A stretch of DNA of 64,000 nucleotides from Theristus sp. LFF4_11 (taxonomy: Eukaryota; Nematoda; Chromadorea; Monhysterida; Xyalidae). This document shows positions 1 through 10,588 of the stretch, piece after piece (positions within the stretch are counted from its first letter, which is position 1; the number at the start of each line of letters is the position of its first letter). The stretch lies in contig JASANC010003287.1 of NCBI GenBank assembly GCA_030248135.1, forward strand, positions 1 through 64,000, in the 5' to 3' direction. The notes under the pieces were generated by a model. That model saw only the letters and a program-made list of their open reading frames with translations, did no database searches and had not been told where the DNA came from. The position numbers were made by a program, and so were the translations under genes.

Positions 1-6
1 CAACTT

Positions 7-3000
7 CCTCTAGGCACTAGAATGCAAAGTTTTTCCAATTTAGACAAATCATACATCATTCTGACCGTCTTGACGCGCTGATTCCGAAAATCGCATTTAT
101 TTTTTGATTCAAAGTCATTTAGGGCCAAAAAATAACCAAAAACCGTTTTTTCGGGGCCCTTTCAAAAAATAGTGTTTTTTCAGTTTTTTAATGAAGCTAC
201 GACAAAAATAAAAAAACCATTCGATTCGCCTTGATCTGCTGAATATTTTTTGTAAATATACTGTGCCCTAACAATAAAGTTTAAAAGGTGAATTTTTAAA
301 AAAAACTGATTTTGAAGTCAGTTTTTTATTTTTTTTCGGGTCTTCAGAACCGTTTTCGGGGCATAGTATGGGGGTCCACCAAAAAGCACTCCGAAACAGC
401 TAACTCTGTGCCAAGTTTCATTTTCAATTTCGGTCGGCTAGATAACTAAAAAGTGGTTTTACTGTTGGTACCCAGAACGCGATTTGGTCATCATGACACC
501 GACATGCACCTGAACATGTACCACGTGCTGCAACCAGGTGTACTGTGAGATAAAATAAAATAGTGCGTCCAAAAGCCAACGAGACCAGCTAATAGTGCCT
601 CAAGAATCAGTCGTCGAAGTGCTTATTCATGGCCATAACAGCGGAGCTATTTTTGCTCACAAGTGTGAACTGTTGGTTAAAGACCCAATGATAATGTTAG
701 TTTTTGGGGTTTTTCAGCAATTTAGAACCGTTTTCAGGGCATAGTATGGGAGTGCACCAAAAAGCACTCCGAAACAGCTAGCTCTGTGCCAAGTTTCATT
801 TTCAATTTCGGTCGGCTGGATAACTAAAAAGTGGTTTTACTGTTGGTACCCAGAACGCGATTTGGTCATCATGACACCGACATGCACCTGAACATGTACC
901 ACGTGCTGCAACCAGGTGTACTGTGAGATAAAATAAAATAGTGCGTCCAAAAGCCCACGAGACCAGCTAATAGTGCCTCAAGAATCAGTCGTCGAAGTGC
1001 TTATTCATAGCCATAACAGCGGAGCTATTTTTGCTCACAAGTGTGAACTATTAGTTAAAGACCCAATGATAATGTTAGTTTTTAGTGGTTTTCAGCAATT
1101 TAAAACCGTTTTCGGGGCATAGTATGGGGGTGCACCAGAAAGCACTCCGAAATAGCTAGCTCTGTGCCAAAATTCAAATTTCAAATACCGTATTACCCCC
1201 AATAAACCCCCATGGGGGATTAATACGTCAGCGACTTTTAGGGGTGGGGGTTTATTGGTGGGGGGGGGGGGATTATTGGTGGGGGGCGGTTTATTATACA
1301 AAAATTTCTAGGGGTGGCGTTTTGTTGAAAAATGGCAAAAATACCTTGCATGACAGGCAAGAAAGTTGCAGAAACTTCTACTTTTCACAGAGATTTCCTT
1401 TTGTAACAGCCTTTTGTAATGAAATTACCATTAACTCATCCATTTGGGGCCTTTGGTAGCACAATTTCACCAATGTCACTGCATTCAGCCACTGAATTCG
1501 CTGGGTATGTGTTTCAAACAGGTTTCCAATTAACCCCCATGGGGGATTATTTGTGGGGGGGGGGATTATTTGGAAACTGGTCGGGGGGGTGGGGGTTTAT
1601 TGGTGGGGGGGATTAATGGTGGGGGGGTTTAATGGGGGTAATACGGTAGCTAGTTCTTTCGGAGCGCCTCCAGCAGCACTCAACACTGTGGCACAAACAC
1701 TGATCCAACTAATTGAACTGAAATCGAAAACCAACAGTATCATTTCTTTTCTTATATGCACGGAAAAACATCAAATACTCTGCTGTGGTACTGAATAGTT
1801 GTTTCAACGACTGGTTTTTGTGTAAAAATTAGCTATAACAGTCTAGTGAACATTCCGATGCACTTTTTGTTCCTATCTGACAGTTGCAAAACAAGACGCT
1901 TGTATAAGTGCATGTACAGTACATTTAGTTCTCATGGTGTCAAAATCGCGGTCTGGGTACCAAAAGTAGCTCCGCTGTTATAGCCATGAATAAGCACTTC
2001 GACGACTGATTCTTGAGGCACTATTAGCTGGTCTTGTGGGCTTTTGGACGCACTATTTTATTTTATCTCACAGTACACCTAGTTGCAGCACGTGGTACAT
2101 GTTCAGGTGCATGTCGGTGTCATGATGACCAAATCGCGTTCTGGGTACCAACAGTAAAACCACTTTTTAGTTATCCAGCCGACCGAAATTAAAAATGAAA
2201 CTTGGCACAGAGCTAGCTGTTTCGGAGTGCTTTTTGGTGCACCCCCATACTATGCCCCGAAAACGGTTCTAAATTGCTGAAAAACCCCAAAAACTAACAT
2301 TATCATTGGGTCTTTAACCAATAGTTCACACTTGTGAGCAAAAATAGCTCCGCTGTTATGGCCATGAATAAGCACTTCGACGACTGATTCTTGAGGTACT
2401 ATTAGCTGGTCTCGTGGGCTTTTGGACGCACTATTTTATTTTATCTCACAGTACACCTGGTTGCAACACGTGGTACATGTTCAGGTGCATGTCGGTGTCA
2501 TAATGACCAAATCGCGTTCTGGGTACCAACAGTAAAACCACTTTTTAGTTATCTAGCCGACCGAAATTGAAAATGAAACTTGGCACAGAGCTAGCTATTT
2601 CGGAGTGCTTTCTGGTGCACCCCCATACTATGCCCCGAAAACGGTTCTAAATTGCTGAAAACCCCTAAAAACTAACATTATCATTGGGTCTTTAACCAAT
2701 AGTTCACACTTGTGAGCAAAAATAGCTCCGCTGTTATGGCCATGAATAAGCACTTCGACGACTGATTCTTGAGGCACTATGAGCTGGTCTCGTGGGCTTT
2801 TGGATGCACTATTTTATTTTATCTCACAGTACACCTGGTTGCATCACGTGGTACATGTTCAGGTGCACGTCGGTGTCATGATGACCAAATCGCGTTCTGG
2901 GTACCAACAGTAAAACCACTTTTTAGTTATCTAGCCGACCGAAATTGAAAATGAAACTTGGCACAGAGCTAGCTGTTTCGGAGTGCTTTTTGGTGGACCC

Positions 3001-3361
3001 CCATACTATGCCCCGAAAACGGTTCTGAAGACCCGAAAAAAATAAAAACTGACTTCAAAATCAGTTTTTTTTAAATTCACCTTTTAAACTTCATTTTTAG
3101 GGCACAATATATTTTCAAAAAATGTTCAGCAGATCAAGGCAAATCGAATGGTTTTTTATTTTTGTTGTAGCTTCATTAAAAAGCTGAAAAAACACTATTT
3201 TTTGAAAGGGCCCCGAAAAAACGGTTTTTGGCCATTTTTGGGCCTTAAATAATTTTGAATCAAAAAATAAATGTGATTTTCGGAATCAGCGCGTCAAGAC
3301 GGTCAGAATGATGTATGATTTGTCTAAATTGGAGAAACTTTGCATTCTAGTGCCTAGAGGT
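7..3361. mobile_element. Long palindromic foldback element with inverted internal arrays
   Basis: The left end (from position 7, CCTCTAGGCACTAGAATGC) is repeated in inverted orientation at the right end (to about 3361). The inverted match continues inward for more than 300 bp. Inside the terminal repeats is a unit of about 377 bp containing ACCGTTTTCGGGGCATAGTA; it starts near 348, 727 and 1102 on the left arm and recurs inverted, ending near 2270, 2647 and 3027 on the right arm. No transposase reading frame was found. The window begins almost at the element's end, so its left target-site duplication cannot be judged. It is a non-autonomous foldback or large MITE; superfamily unknown. Confidence 0.8.
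1188..1646. mobile_element. TA-flanked MITE (family TA-1, termini CCGTATTACC)
   Basis: The element starts CCGTATTACC, ends GGTAATACGG and is flanked by TA on both sides (1186-1187 and 1647-1648). Its arms contain G-runs and the near-palindrome CCCCCATGGGGG. Two further copies lie at 49883-50349 and 51412-51865. It is nested inside the 3.36-kb foldback, so it is younger than that element. TA target sites suggest Tc1/mariner-like mobilisation. It encodes no protein; short Gly/Trp-rich reading frames here are by-products of the G-runs. Confidence 0.85.
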
Positions 3362-3587
3362 GGGAGGGGTGGGACGGTATTCTCAAAAAGCCGATCTTAA
3401 AAAGCTATTTCATGGTGAAACATCATGTTTTTCTGACGGTCCCACACAGAACCGCACTGACATGCATTAGAAAACTGAACAAGGGTCTGAACAAAATTGC
3501 AGTGGCTGCACAAGTATTTTTTTAAATCATGGTAGTCCAAAAAAAGGCTTCGAACTTGACGCAAAAAAAATAATCCTTCTTCTGCAG

Positions 3588-6500
3588 GTTCGAAGGTGAC
3601 GGAAGAACATGGGCAATGCCATACGATTCAATTTATTGGACAGGCGCCCAGCCAGGTGGTAATAGCGCGCCATACGCACATGTTGGATGGGGCAGTTATC
3701 TTGCTGACCTGTACGTCAATCGGTGCAAAAGAATTAAAAAAAATCATGCGGATGCGCGAGCGAGCGAAGCCAGCGGACAGCGCATCACGCATTATATTGT
3801 TTGAACCTGGACCAGCGTGCGTTTTCAAAATTTACTCGCTGTCCTGCAGCAACTATAATATACAATATGCTGCAAACTTGTTACTGTGCACACGAAAAGA
3901 CCTGCCAAAGTTGCAAACTTGTTGAAAGTTGAAAAAAAATCCGCCAGATTTCTTTACGTACGCGAATTACCTATTCTGAAATCTTGGTTACTTACTCTTG
4001 TTTCTATTTTTTCCAGCTATATCATCAAGATGTGTTCGCCCTTTCAATTTTTACGTGCGACATTTTCACAGTCGAACAAAAAAGTTTCCTGGGGGTAATT
4101 CCATCCGGAGATTTTGAAAATTGGACATTTTTTAAAAATCACAGGGTTTTCACCGGGTTTAAGTGTTCGCCCTTTCAATTTTTACGTGTGACACTTTCAC
4201 AGTCAAACAAAAATGTTTCCTTGGGTCATCTGGAAATTTTGAAAATTGGTTTAATTTTATGCTCCGACCTGTTTTTGGGTAAAAATTGGGCATTTTTAAT
4301 AGTTCGCAGCGTCTTGACCTGTTACATGTGTTCGCCTTTTTAATTTTCAACTGGGACACTTTCACAGTCAAACAAAAATGTTTTCTGGGGTTAATTAATT
4401 CTTAGATTTTAAAAATGTAGTTAATTTTTTGCTCCGACCTTTTTGGAGTCAAAATTTGGGCATTTTTGAAAGTTTGCAGGGTCTTGACCTGGTTTTGTGT
4501 TCGCTTTTCTACGGTCTAACAAAAATGTTTTCTGGGGCATTCTACCGGAGATTTAAAAAAATTAGGTTAATTTTTTGCCCCGACCTTTTTGGTGTCAAAA
4601 CTTGGGCATTTTTGAGAGTTCGCAGTGTGTTGACCTGGTTACACGTGTTCGCTCTTTCAATGTTCACCTGCGACACTTTTGCAATCGAACAAAAATGTTT
4701 CCTGGGGTAACTTCATATTAGATTTTGAAAATTTGGTTCATTTTTAGTCCCGACCTTTTCGTCACGGCCAAAACCGCCTTCTCGCGAATGTACGCTGGTT
4801 TAGACCGTTCCAAAAGCATGTAAATATAAAAAACAAAAACAAACAAATCAAATTAAAAAAAACATTTCGTATTCATGCATGCAATGATTCGGTTGCACAC
4901 AAGTTAATGTTTCACCCGGTGCCAAACAAGAACCCCCAGTTGCGTGCCGAAATCAATGTTTTTGTGCGTTTTGCTCTGTCATTCGTGTGCAGGTGAATGA
5001 ATTTTTCTGAAATTTTGCAGAAATCTAAGTTGAACTTTTATGAACAACTGTCTAAAATCTGATTAAATATGGTTCAACACAACTCGAGAAATAACGCGTC
5101 AAACACCTACCCACGACTTCTGAAACACCCTGTAGTATCTAGATATATAAGAACACATAAAATAAGAATCATATATATACAATACGTCTGGCGAAAGGTC
5201 AATGCTTCAATTTGCTTCATGCAATGCATCAACTATCAGAAATGAATAGACTATCAATAACAGTGCGTGCGTACAATTTTGAGAGTGGTTGTTCAATATT
5301 GAATGAAATAAGCGAACATAAAAATTGATGTTACTCTGTTTAGATTTGAACAAAGCAATATTAGAGCGATTGTATCTTTGCAATAGTTCTACGACTAGCG
5401 CAATTAATTCACGCATAGATAGGTAATCAGTTTCGTACTTGACGCGGTACTTCAAACTAGTGAAGTGGCTGGATTTCCTGAGACACAAAAGTTTTGAGCA
5501 TGAACAGTTTTTCCCACGTCTACAAGCAAATGCAATGGTACGCGTGCTACTCTTTAGCTAATAACTTCAAAATTATTCAAAATTAAAAAGACAAAGCTGC
5601 TTAGAAAAAATGAATTACGGTTTTTATTCTGTTTCAAATCAGACCCTTTGCTAGACGTATTGTACAGGGTGGGCCAAAAAAAGGTTCCATTTTCAAACTG
5701 CTGTCACTGGCTGGTGTTTTAATATTATGAGCTGAAATTTTCAGCCCTGATAAAACATGCGTTGCCATTTTACTGACCAAATTTTTTTCCGATATATACC
5801 GTAAAGTCTTGCATATAAGGTCTCCTTATATAAATTTGAAAATAAAAAATTTCTGAAAAAAGTGGAATTTTGTGTGACAACCTTATAAGTGGGAGGAGGT
5901 CTTATAACGCGAAGATTAGGAATTCCGGGCCTTATAAACGGGGTGGGATTTTGACCGAATCAAAAATTTGAATTTTTTGGTTTCCCGCCGTGTGACACTC
6001 CGCCCACTTTTGGGTGGGGGTCTTATAAGTGGGAGGAACCTTATACAAGACTTTACGGTAATTCCTAGCGCTCACTGTGGCAGATTTTCTAAAAAGCTCG
6101 AAAAATCAACAAATTGGCTGAAATGAGTGCAAGAAAAAATTGGTATCAAGATGCGTGATTCAATTTTGAAACTGTTGCGAAGGTGTCAAATTGGTCTTTT
6201 TGGATACCCGTGATAGTTCAAATCATGCGCTCAGAGTGGAAAGGTCTCACACTTAAATTGCATTTGAGCACCTCGAGCGAAATTCTGATGTTTCACAACG
6301 GACTCGAGTCAGCAGCCATGCGACTGCGACAGAAAGAATTGTTCAGTTGATTTTTTGTTTTCTGTGTTGCTCTGTCTGTTAATTTGTTTCTTTTGAAAAG
6401 TTTTTCTGCGGTTTGAATAAAAACAGTGTTTCAGTTTCAGTTTTCTGCAGTTTCGTCATGGTTAAGTGGACAGCAGAACAACGGGTCTGGTGTGCTATCT

Positions 6501-7991
6501 GGTGTCAGCAATCTAAAATTTTTCTGCAGTGACTCGCCAGTTTCGCGTAAAGTTCCATCCAGCCGCTGCCGGACGACAAACCTTGATGATGATTTCGATG
6601 TCTATGAGCAATGATTCGTTGTTAAATTCTTGATTAAAAATCCGTTTTTTTTTGAAAATTTGGGAATCTACTTGACCAAACTGGATAAAAATTTTGTCAG
6701 TAAAATGGCAACGCATGTTTTATCAATGCTGAAAATTTCAGCTTATAATATTGAAATACCAGCTAGTGACAGCAGTTTGAAAATGGAACCTTTTTTTGGC
6801 CCACCCTGTATATGAATCTTATTTTTCTGTGTTCTTCTTTGCCACTTACCTTTAAATCATATTCCGCCTTTTAGATGCGCAGAGAGCGCACTTTTTCTCT
6901 AATGTTTATCAAGTTCAAGTAATCACATCACCAGTTTCAGGAATGCATGTTAGACTACTGCGTAGTTTTATATTGAAAATTATGCACAAAGTTCGTACCA
7001 CCAACTTTTATATTGGCTTATATTGTAATTTCAGACCGGTATCATTGCGAGCGTATTTATGCCAGTATCGAGACAACCCGGTGCATTTCCGTGCTATCGA
7101 CGGGTGGAAGGGCCATGAAAACAATACTTTTTACGAGAAAGTAAGACGCGTCTGTTTATTCATAATCAAACATATCAAAAGCTAAAGCCGTTTTCCATGC
7201 CTGCGGGTGTGCGTACGGTGCGTGAGCGTGAGGTGCGTGCGTACTCGTGTGCGTGTGCGTGCGGTGCGTGCGTGCCTGCGTGCGCGTGGGCGTGAGTTCG
7301 TGAGTACATGTGTGCGCGTGTGCGTGTGCTCCCGGCGCGCAGTGCGTGCGTACTCGTGTGCGTGTGCGTGCGGTGCGTGCGTGCCTGCGTGCGCGTGGGC
7401 GTGAGTTCGTGAGTACATGTGTGCGCGTGTGCGTGTGCTCCCGGCGCGCAGTGCGTGCGTGCTCGTGTGCGTGTGCATGCGGTGCGTGCGTGCCTGCGTG
7501 CGCGTGGGCGTGAGTTCGTGAGTACATGTGTGCGCGTGTGCGTGTGCTCCCGGCGCGCAGTGCGTGCGTGCTCGTGTGCGTGTGCATGCGGTGCGTGCGT
7601 GCCTGCGTGCGCGTGGGCGTGAGTTCGTGAGTACATGTGTGCGCGTGTGCGTGTGCTCCCGGCGCGCAGTGCGTGCGTGCTCGTGTGCGTGTGCGTGCGG
7701 TGCGTGCGTACGCGTGTGCGTGTGCTCCCGGCGTGCGATGCGTGCGTGCGTACGTGCGTGTGCGTGCGTGCTCGTGTGCGTGTGCGTGAGTGCGTGCGTG
7801 CATGCGTGCGTGCGTACGTACGTGCGTTTTTTATTACACGTTTGTGCGAGACTTTTATTTAGACATTTCGTGCCATCCCGAGCGATTCCTTGAGCTGTGC
7901 CGGCGAGTGTCGCAAGACTCGCTTTTGCGTTGCATTTTCGTACGACTCAGCAACAGGCACATGTCGTCTGCATCATTTGCCACGTGACCAC
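3588..7991 (+). CDS. Partial gene: C-type-lectin-like segment plus PAN/Apple domain (3 exons)
   Basis: Three exons join with matching phases: 3588-3722, 7035-7140 and 7863-7991, each bounded by AG and GT (acceptors TTCTGCAG, TTTCAG, TATTTAG; donors GTGCAA, GTAAGA, GTAAGA). Exons 1-2 encode a segment with WTGAQPGG, a Trp/Gly-rich stretch and RAYLCQYRD, which resembles the C-terminal half of a C-type lectin fold (weak). Exons 2-3 encode a Cys-patterned stretch with SLSCAGECRK, FCVAFSYD and TGTCRLHHL, typical of PAN/Apple modules of secreted or surface proteins. The start codon, signal peptide and terminal exons were not found; exon 1 begins in mid-codon and exon 3 ends in a donor, so the gene is incomplete or disrupted. 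The large intron 1 holds a tandem repeat and a mariner-like element, and intron 2 a minisatellite. Exon 2 is also open in a second frame, but only the chosen frame gives phase-compatible joins. Confidence 0.5.
4020..4760. repeat. Degenerate tandem repeat, unit about 135-170 bp
   Basis: The phrase GTGTTCGCCCTTTCAATTTT followed by a CGACACTTTCACAGTC-like stretch and AACAAAAATGTTTCCTGGGG recurs near 4030, 4165, 4330, 4500 and 4645 with growing divergence. The overlapping reading frames (3984-4343, 4429-4710) repeat the same peptide phrases and are by-products of the repeat. It lies in the putative intron 1 of the lectin/PAN gene. Confidence 0.7.
4761..5664. other. Spacer without recognised gene
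   Basis: AT-rich sequence in putative intron 1. A fragment CACCCTGTAG near 5130 resembles a mariner-type terminus, but no partner end was found. The 93-codon minus-strand reading frame at 5207-5488 has no recognisable motif. Confidence 0.5.
5665..6808 (+). mobile_element. Decayed mariner/Tc1-type transposon with transposase N-terminal remnant
   Basis: The termini are long inverted repeats: CAGGGTGGGCCAAAAAAAGG at the left and its complement ending CCACCCTG at the right. The repeat extends inward over about 100 bp, and TA flanks both ends (5663-5664, 6809-6810). Near 6458-6600 the plus strand encodes MVKWTAEQRVWC and, after a frame change, RQFRVKFHP, which fits the N-terminal helix-turn-helix of a mariner-related transposase. 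The catalytic DDE/D part is missing, so the copy is dead and internally deleted. It contains a nested TA-2 MITE and lies inside the lectin/PAN gene intron. Confidence 0.8.
5799..6058. mobile_element. TA-flanked MITE (family TA-2, termini CCGTAAAGTC)
   Basis: A 260-bp element with ends CCGTAAAGTCTTG and its complement CAAGACTTTACGG, flanked by TA (5797-5798, 6059-6060). Blocks of CTTATAAGTGGGAGG are repeated inside. It is inserted into the mariner-type element. Its CCGTA start resembles the TA-1 termini, so the two families may share a transposase (inference). Confidence 0.85.
7200..7830. repeat. GTGC-rich minisatellite, 109-bp unit
   Basis: A unit of 109 bp containing GTGAGTTCGTGAGTACATGT and GTGCTCCCGGCGCGCAGTGC is repeated about four times between 7250 and 7680, and both flanks are simple (GTGC)n sequence. 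Because the array is poor in stop codons it produces a 215-codon His/Ala/Arg-rich frame on the minus strand and Cys/Val/Arg-rich frames on the plus strand; none is credible as a gene. It fills most of the putative intron between the second and third lectin/PAN exons. Confidence 0.9.
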
Positions 7992-8126
7992 GTAAGAATG
8001 AACACTGAAATTGCAGCATCGTGGACTTTCTATGAAATGATTTGACTCGATTTGAGTTTTGTACATAGAACCGTTGTTCGGATTACGACATGCCCCCCCT
8101 CCTCTGGGGTTATTGTTGTTTTGGTT

Positions 8127-8949
8127 TTATTTTTTGCTGCCGTTTTTTACGATGATTTGGATGTGAACGTGCCCTTTTTCAGCCGCATATCTTTCTTTTC
8201 TCTTCATTTTATCTATTATTATTCTGGATACCACCCGAAACGAAAGGTAAGAATTTATATTACGTCTGTTGACACGGCGTAGTCTTTCCTGAGTTTTCAA
8301 CAACTTCTGTAGGCGTGGAGACCAGGGTAATAGTTTTCTTGATGATTCTGAGATTCTAGACGTAGGTACATAGTTATCCATTAAAACTTTGCAAGTTTCT
8401 TCAAACACGTCACTCATCGTTTCAACTGCTGAAAACTTTTTTCCAATCCACTTCCTGAAGGTGTTGTTCCATCATTCCCCATCTTGCTTTGGTGTAATCT
8501 TTAAATTTGAATATTCTCGGTTTTGATGTGATTTTCATGGACTTTGTGACATGTATTGATTTGTGATCACTTGGTTGTTCTGGATACCCAAATGGATTCA
8601 AGATGTCACATGCGGTAACAAATTCTGGTGTAGAAACAAAAGATAAATCAAGATAATTGTCGTATGCAGTTGGGAAGTCGACAATTTTGAACAGACCTAG
8701 TTCGGCGATTTTTCTTAGAAACTCCAAGTTTGATTTTCTATCTTGAGTAGTGCTAAAGGTTGGATGCCAATTTAATCCAGGAAGGTTAAAGTCACCAAAA
8801 ATAAAAGATTCAGTGCCATCACCGGAAGTTGTCTCCAGCAGCTGCAAAAGATAGTGCCATGCAGGCACATTGGAAGAGGGTGAGCCTGAGATACGATAAA
8901 CAATTGAAATTGTAAAAGCACAGTTGTTCAAAAAAAGTTTGATTGTCAA
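8127..8949 (-). pseudogene. LINE (non-LTR retrotransposon) endonuclease fragment, frameshifted
   Basis: The minus-strand frame 8422-8949 encodes FIFGDFNLPGLNW and PSDHKSIHV, signatures of the apurinic-type endonuclease of non-LTR retrotransposons. It continues in another frame (8127-8417, with VFEETCKVLMDNYVP and RKLLPWSPRL) after a frameshift near the A-run at about 8438. The N-terminal part of the endonuclease and the whole reverse transcriptase are absent, so this is a dead internal fragment. It lies just downstream of the last lectin/PAN exon and may have truncated that gene (inference). Confidence 0.85.
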
Positions 8950-9139
8950 GAGCTAGAAACTTTCGGTGCAAATGGTATAATTTTTAACAATTTTTGCTTT
9001 GACGGATTTTGGTACCAAACACAACAATGGTCAGTTACCGCAGCATTTTTAACTAACAGTATCAGTCAGCCACGTCTCAAGAGATCTCTCCGTTCTTGGA
9101 CGAGAAACATTTTGTATTTGATCTGGAGAGCCGCGCACC

Positions 9140-9720
9140 TATTGTCCACCAGCGGGGGGGGTACAATTCCGGCCAGCTAATTCTGGCCTGAAGAGTTCCG
9201 GCCCGCTCATTCCGGCACGCGACACCCACCCCCCCAAAACCTGACACTGGACCATCCACACCCCCTCGAAATTTGCTAGACACCCCACCCACCCACCCCT
9301 ACATGGACCTAAGTTATCTACAATGACACCTCTCAAAAATTTTCTCGGACCACCCAAAAATCATGAACTTTCGCTCAAAAATCATGATTTTTTGTCTCTA
9401 AAGTCCATGATATAAGCAAAGCTGAATATATGATAACTTCATATTCTGCATTGTAATTTCAAAGATTTTGCAGCACGGGGGTGTCACTGTACCATGACTG
9501 ACACCCCCCCACTGAAAAATTTTCGGCACCCCCCTCGAAAATTTGCTTTCACCTTCGGTACTGCCCCCGAAATTCGAGATGGGGTGGTTTGGGACCAAAA
9601 TTTGGGGGGTTGCCGGGGTTGGGGGTGTCGACTTAATTGGGGGTGGTACCCCCTCCCCCTACCCCCCGTCTTGACCCCTGTTGACAACTCCTGCCGCGCA
9701 GAAACAAAACTTTACGGGAC
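9140..9720. mobile_element. Diverged relative of the G-run-rich hAT-alpha family
   Basis: C- and G-runs flank a core (AAAATCATGATTTTTTGTCT, then a block containing GAATATATGATAACTT and AAGATTTTGCAGC) that is also found at about 11105-11130 and, more completely, at 29370-29460, 29850-29945 and 30400-30500. Terminal CAGTACCGTGGGC motifs are not recognisable here, so this is an old or rearranged copy. Poly-Gly/Pro frames in it are artefacts. Confidence 0.55.
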
Positions 9721-10039
9721 CTAGGCTTTTTGTAATGACTTTTAAATTTCTAGACGTGATTTTTAGATCTGTTGAGCGTCTATGACGACCTCTGGCGACA
9801 CCTTTTTAATTTTTTTCTGAATCTTTAAAAATTCTGCGGTAAGACTATTAATATGCAATTGGCAATTGCAATTTTGAGCATCGTTAAGAAATGATGCTTA
9901 GAATGAAAAAAATGACATTAAACAAGCACAAAAACCATTTTCGTTATGTTTTTGAAATTTGCAGAAACCAAATTTCATTTCATTTGCAGAATTTTTTTTG
10001 CCAAATTTCTGCAAATTGCAGAATCGACTTTTTGAAAAA

Positions 10040-10200
10040 AAACCTAGTACGGGAGTCATTCGGGGGGGGGGGCGATTGCACATCAAATGTGGTTCTTCGA
10101 ACTCCCTGGTTGACTTAGCACAACTTTAATTTTTAATTTTTTTTTGAAATTTTTTTAACAAAAATGACGATTTTTGTTTTTTTTAACAACCCCAGTAACA
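10040..10200. mobile_element. Truncated right end of an hAT-beta element
   Basis: GGAGTCATTCGG, GTGGTTCTTCGAACTCCCTG and a terminal TTTTAACAACCC match the right-hand third of the element that ends at 32540. The left part is missing or overwritten. Confidence 0.6.
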
Positions 10201-10588
10201 ACAACACCGTGGCGTATAGTTGTTGTTTTGACCGTTTCCAGATTCACCTAGCTCCTATCCTGAGCTAGCTTCCGCCTAGCTGCACGTAGAGATGTAACGG
10301 TCAAAAAAATTTTTTTTTTATTTTTTTTTAAAGTAAAAAAATGAGCATTTTTATTTTATTTTTTTTATTAAAAATTTTTGAAATTTTGGTTGGCCTGTCG
10401 TACTAAATCAAAGCACTGATGTTGGCAGACGTTGCCTAAACAAGCCTAAACCAAAACCTAATCCCAAAGCCTAATTCCAAGCTAAACATAATCCTGACCT
10501 AATCCTAACCTAAGCCAAGCCTTTTCAAGAAGAAAGATGTGAGAACAATTGCGTTTTGAACAAGTTCTTGTTGAGTGCGGAGCGTGTG

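Noticed and set aside
7156..7803. 215-codon His/Ala/Arg-rich reading frame on the minus strand and Cys-rich frames on the plus strand
   Set aside because: They are generated by the GTGC-rich 109-bp minisatellite, which is open in several frames at once and repeats the same peptide.
8017..8040. Short terminal exon for the lectin/PAN gene ending in TGA
   Set aside because: The intron would be only about 25 nt, far shorter than other introns in the window.
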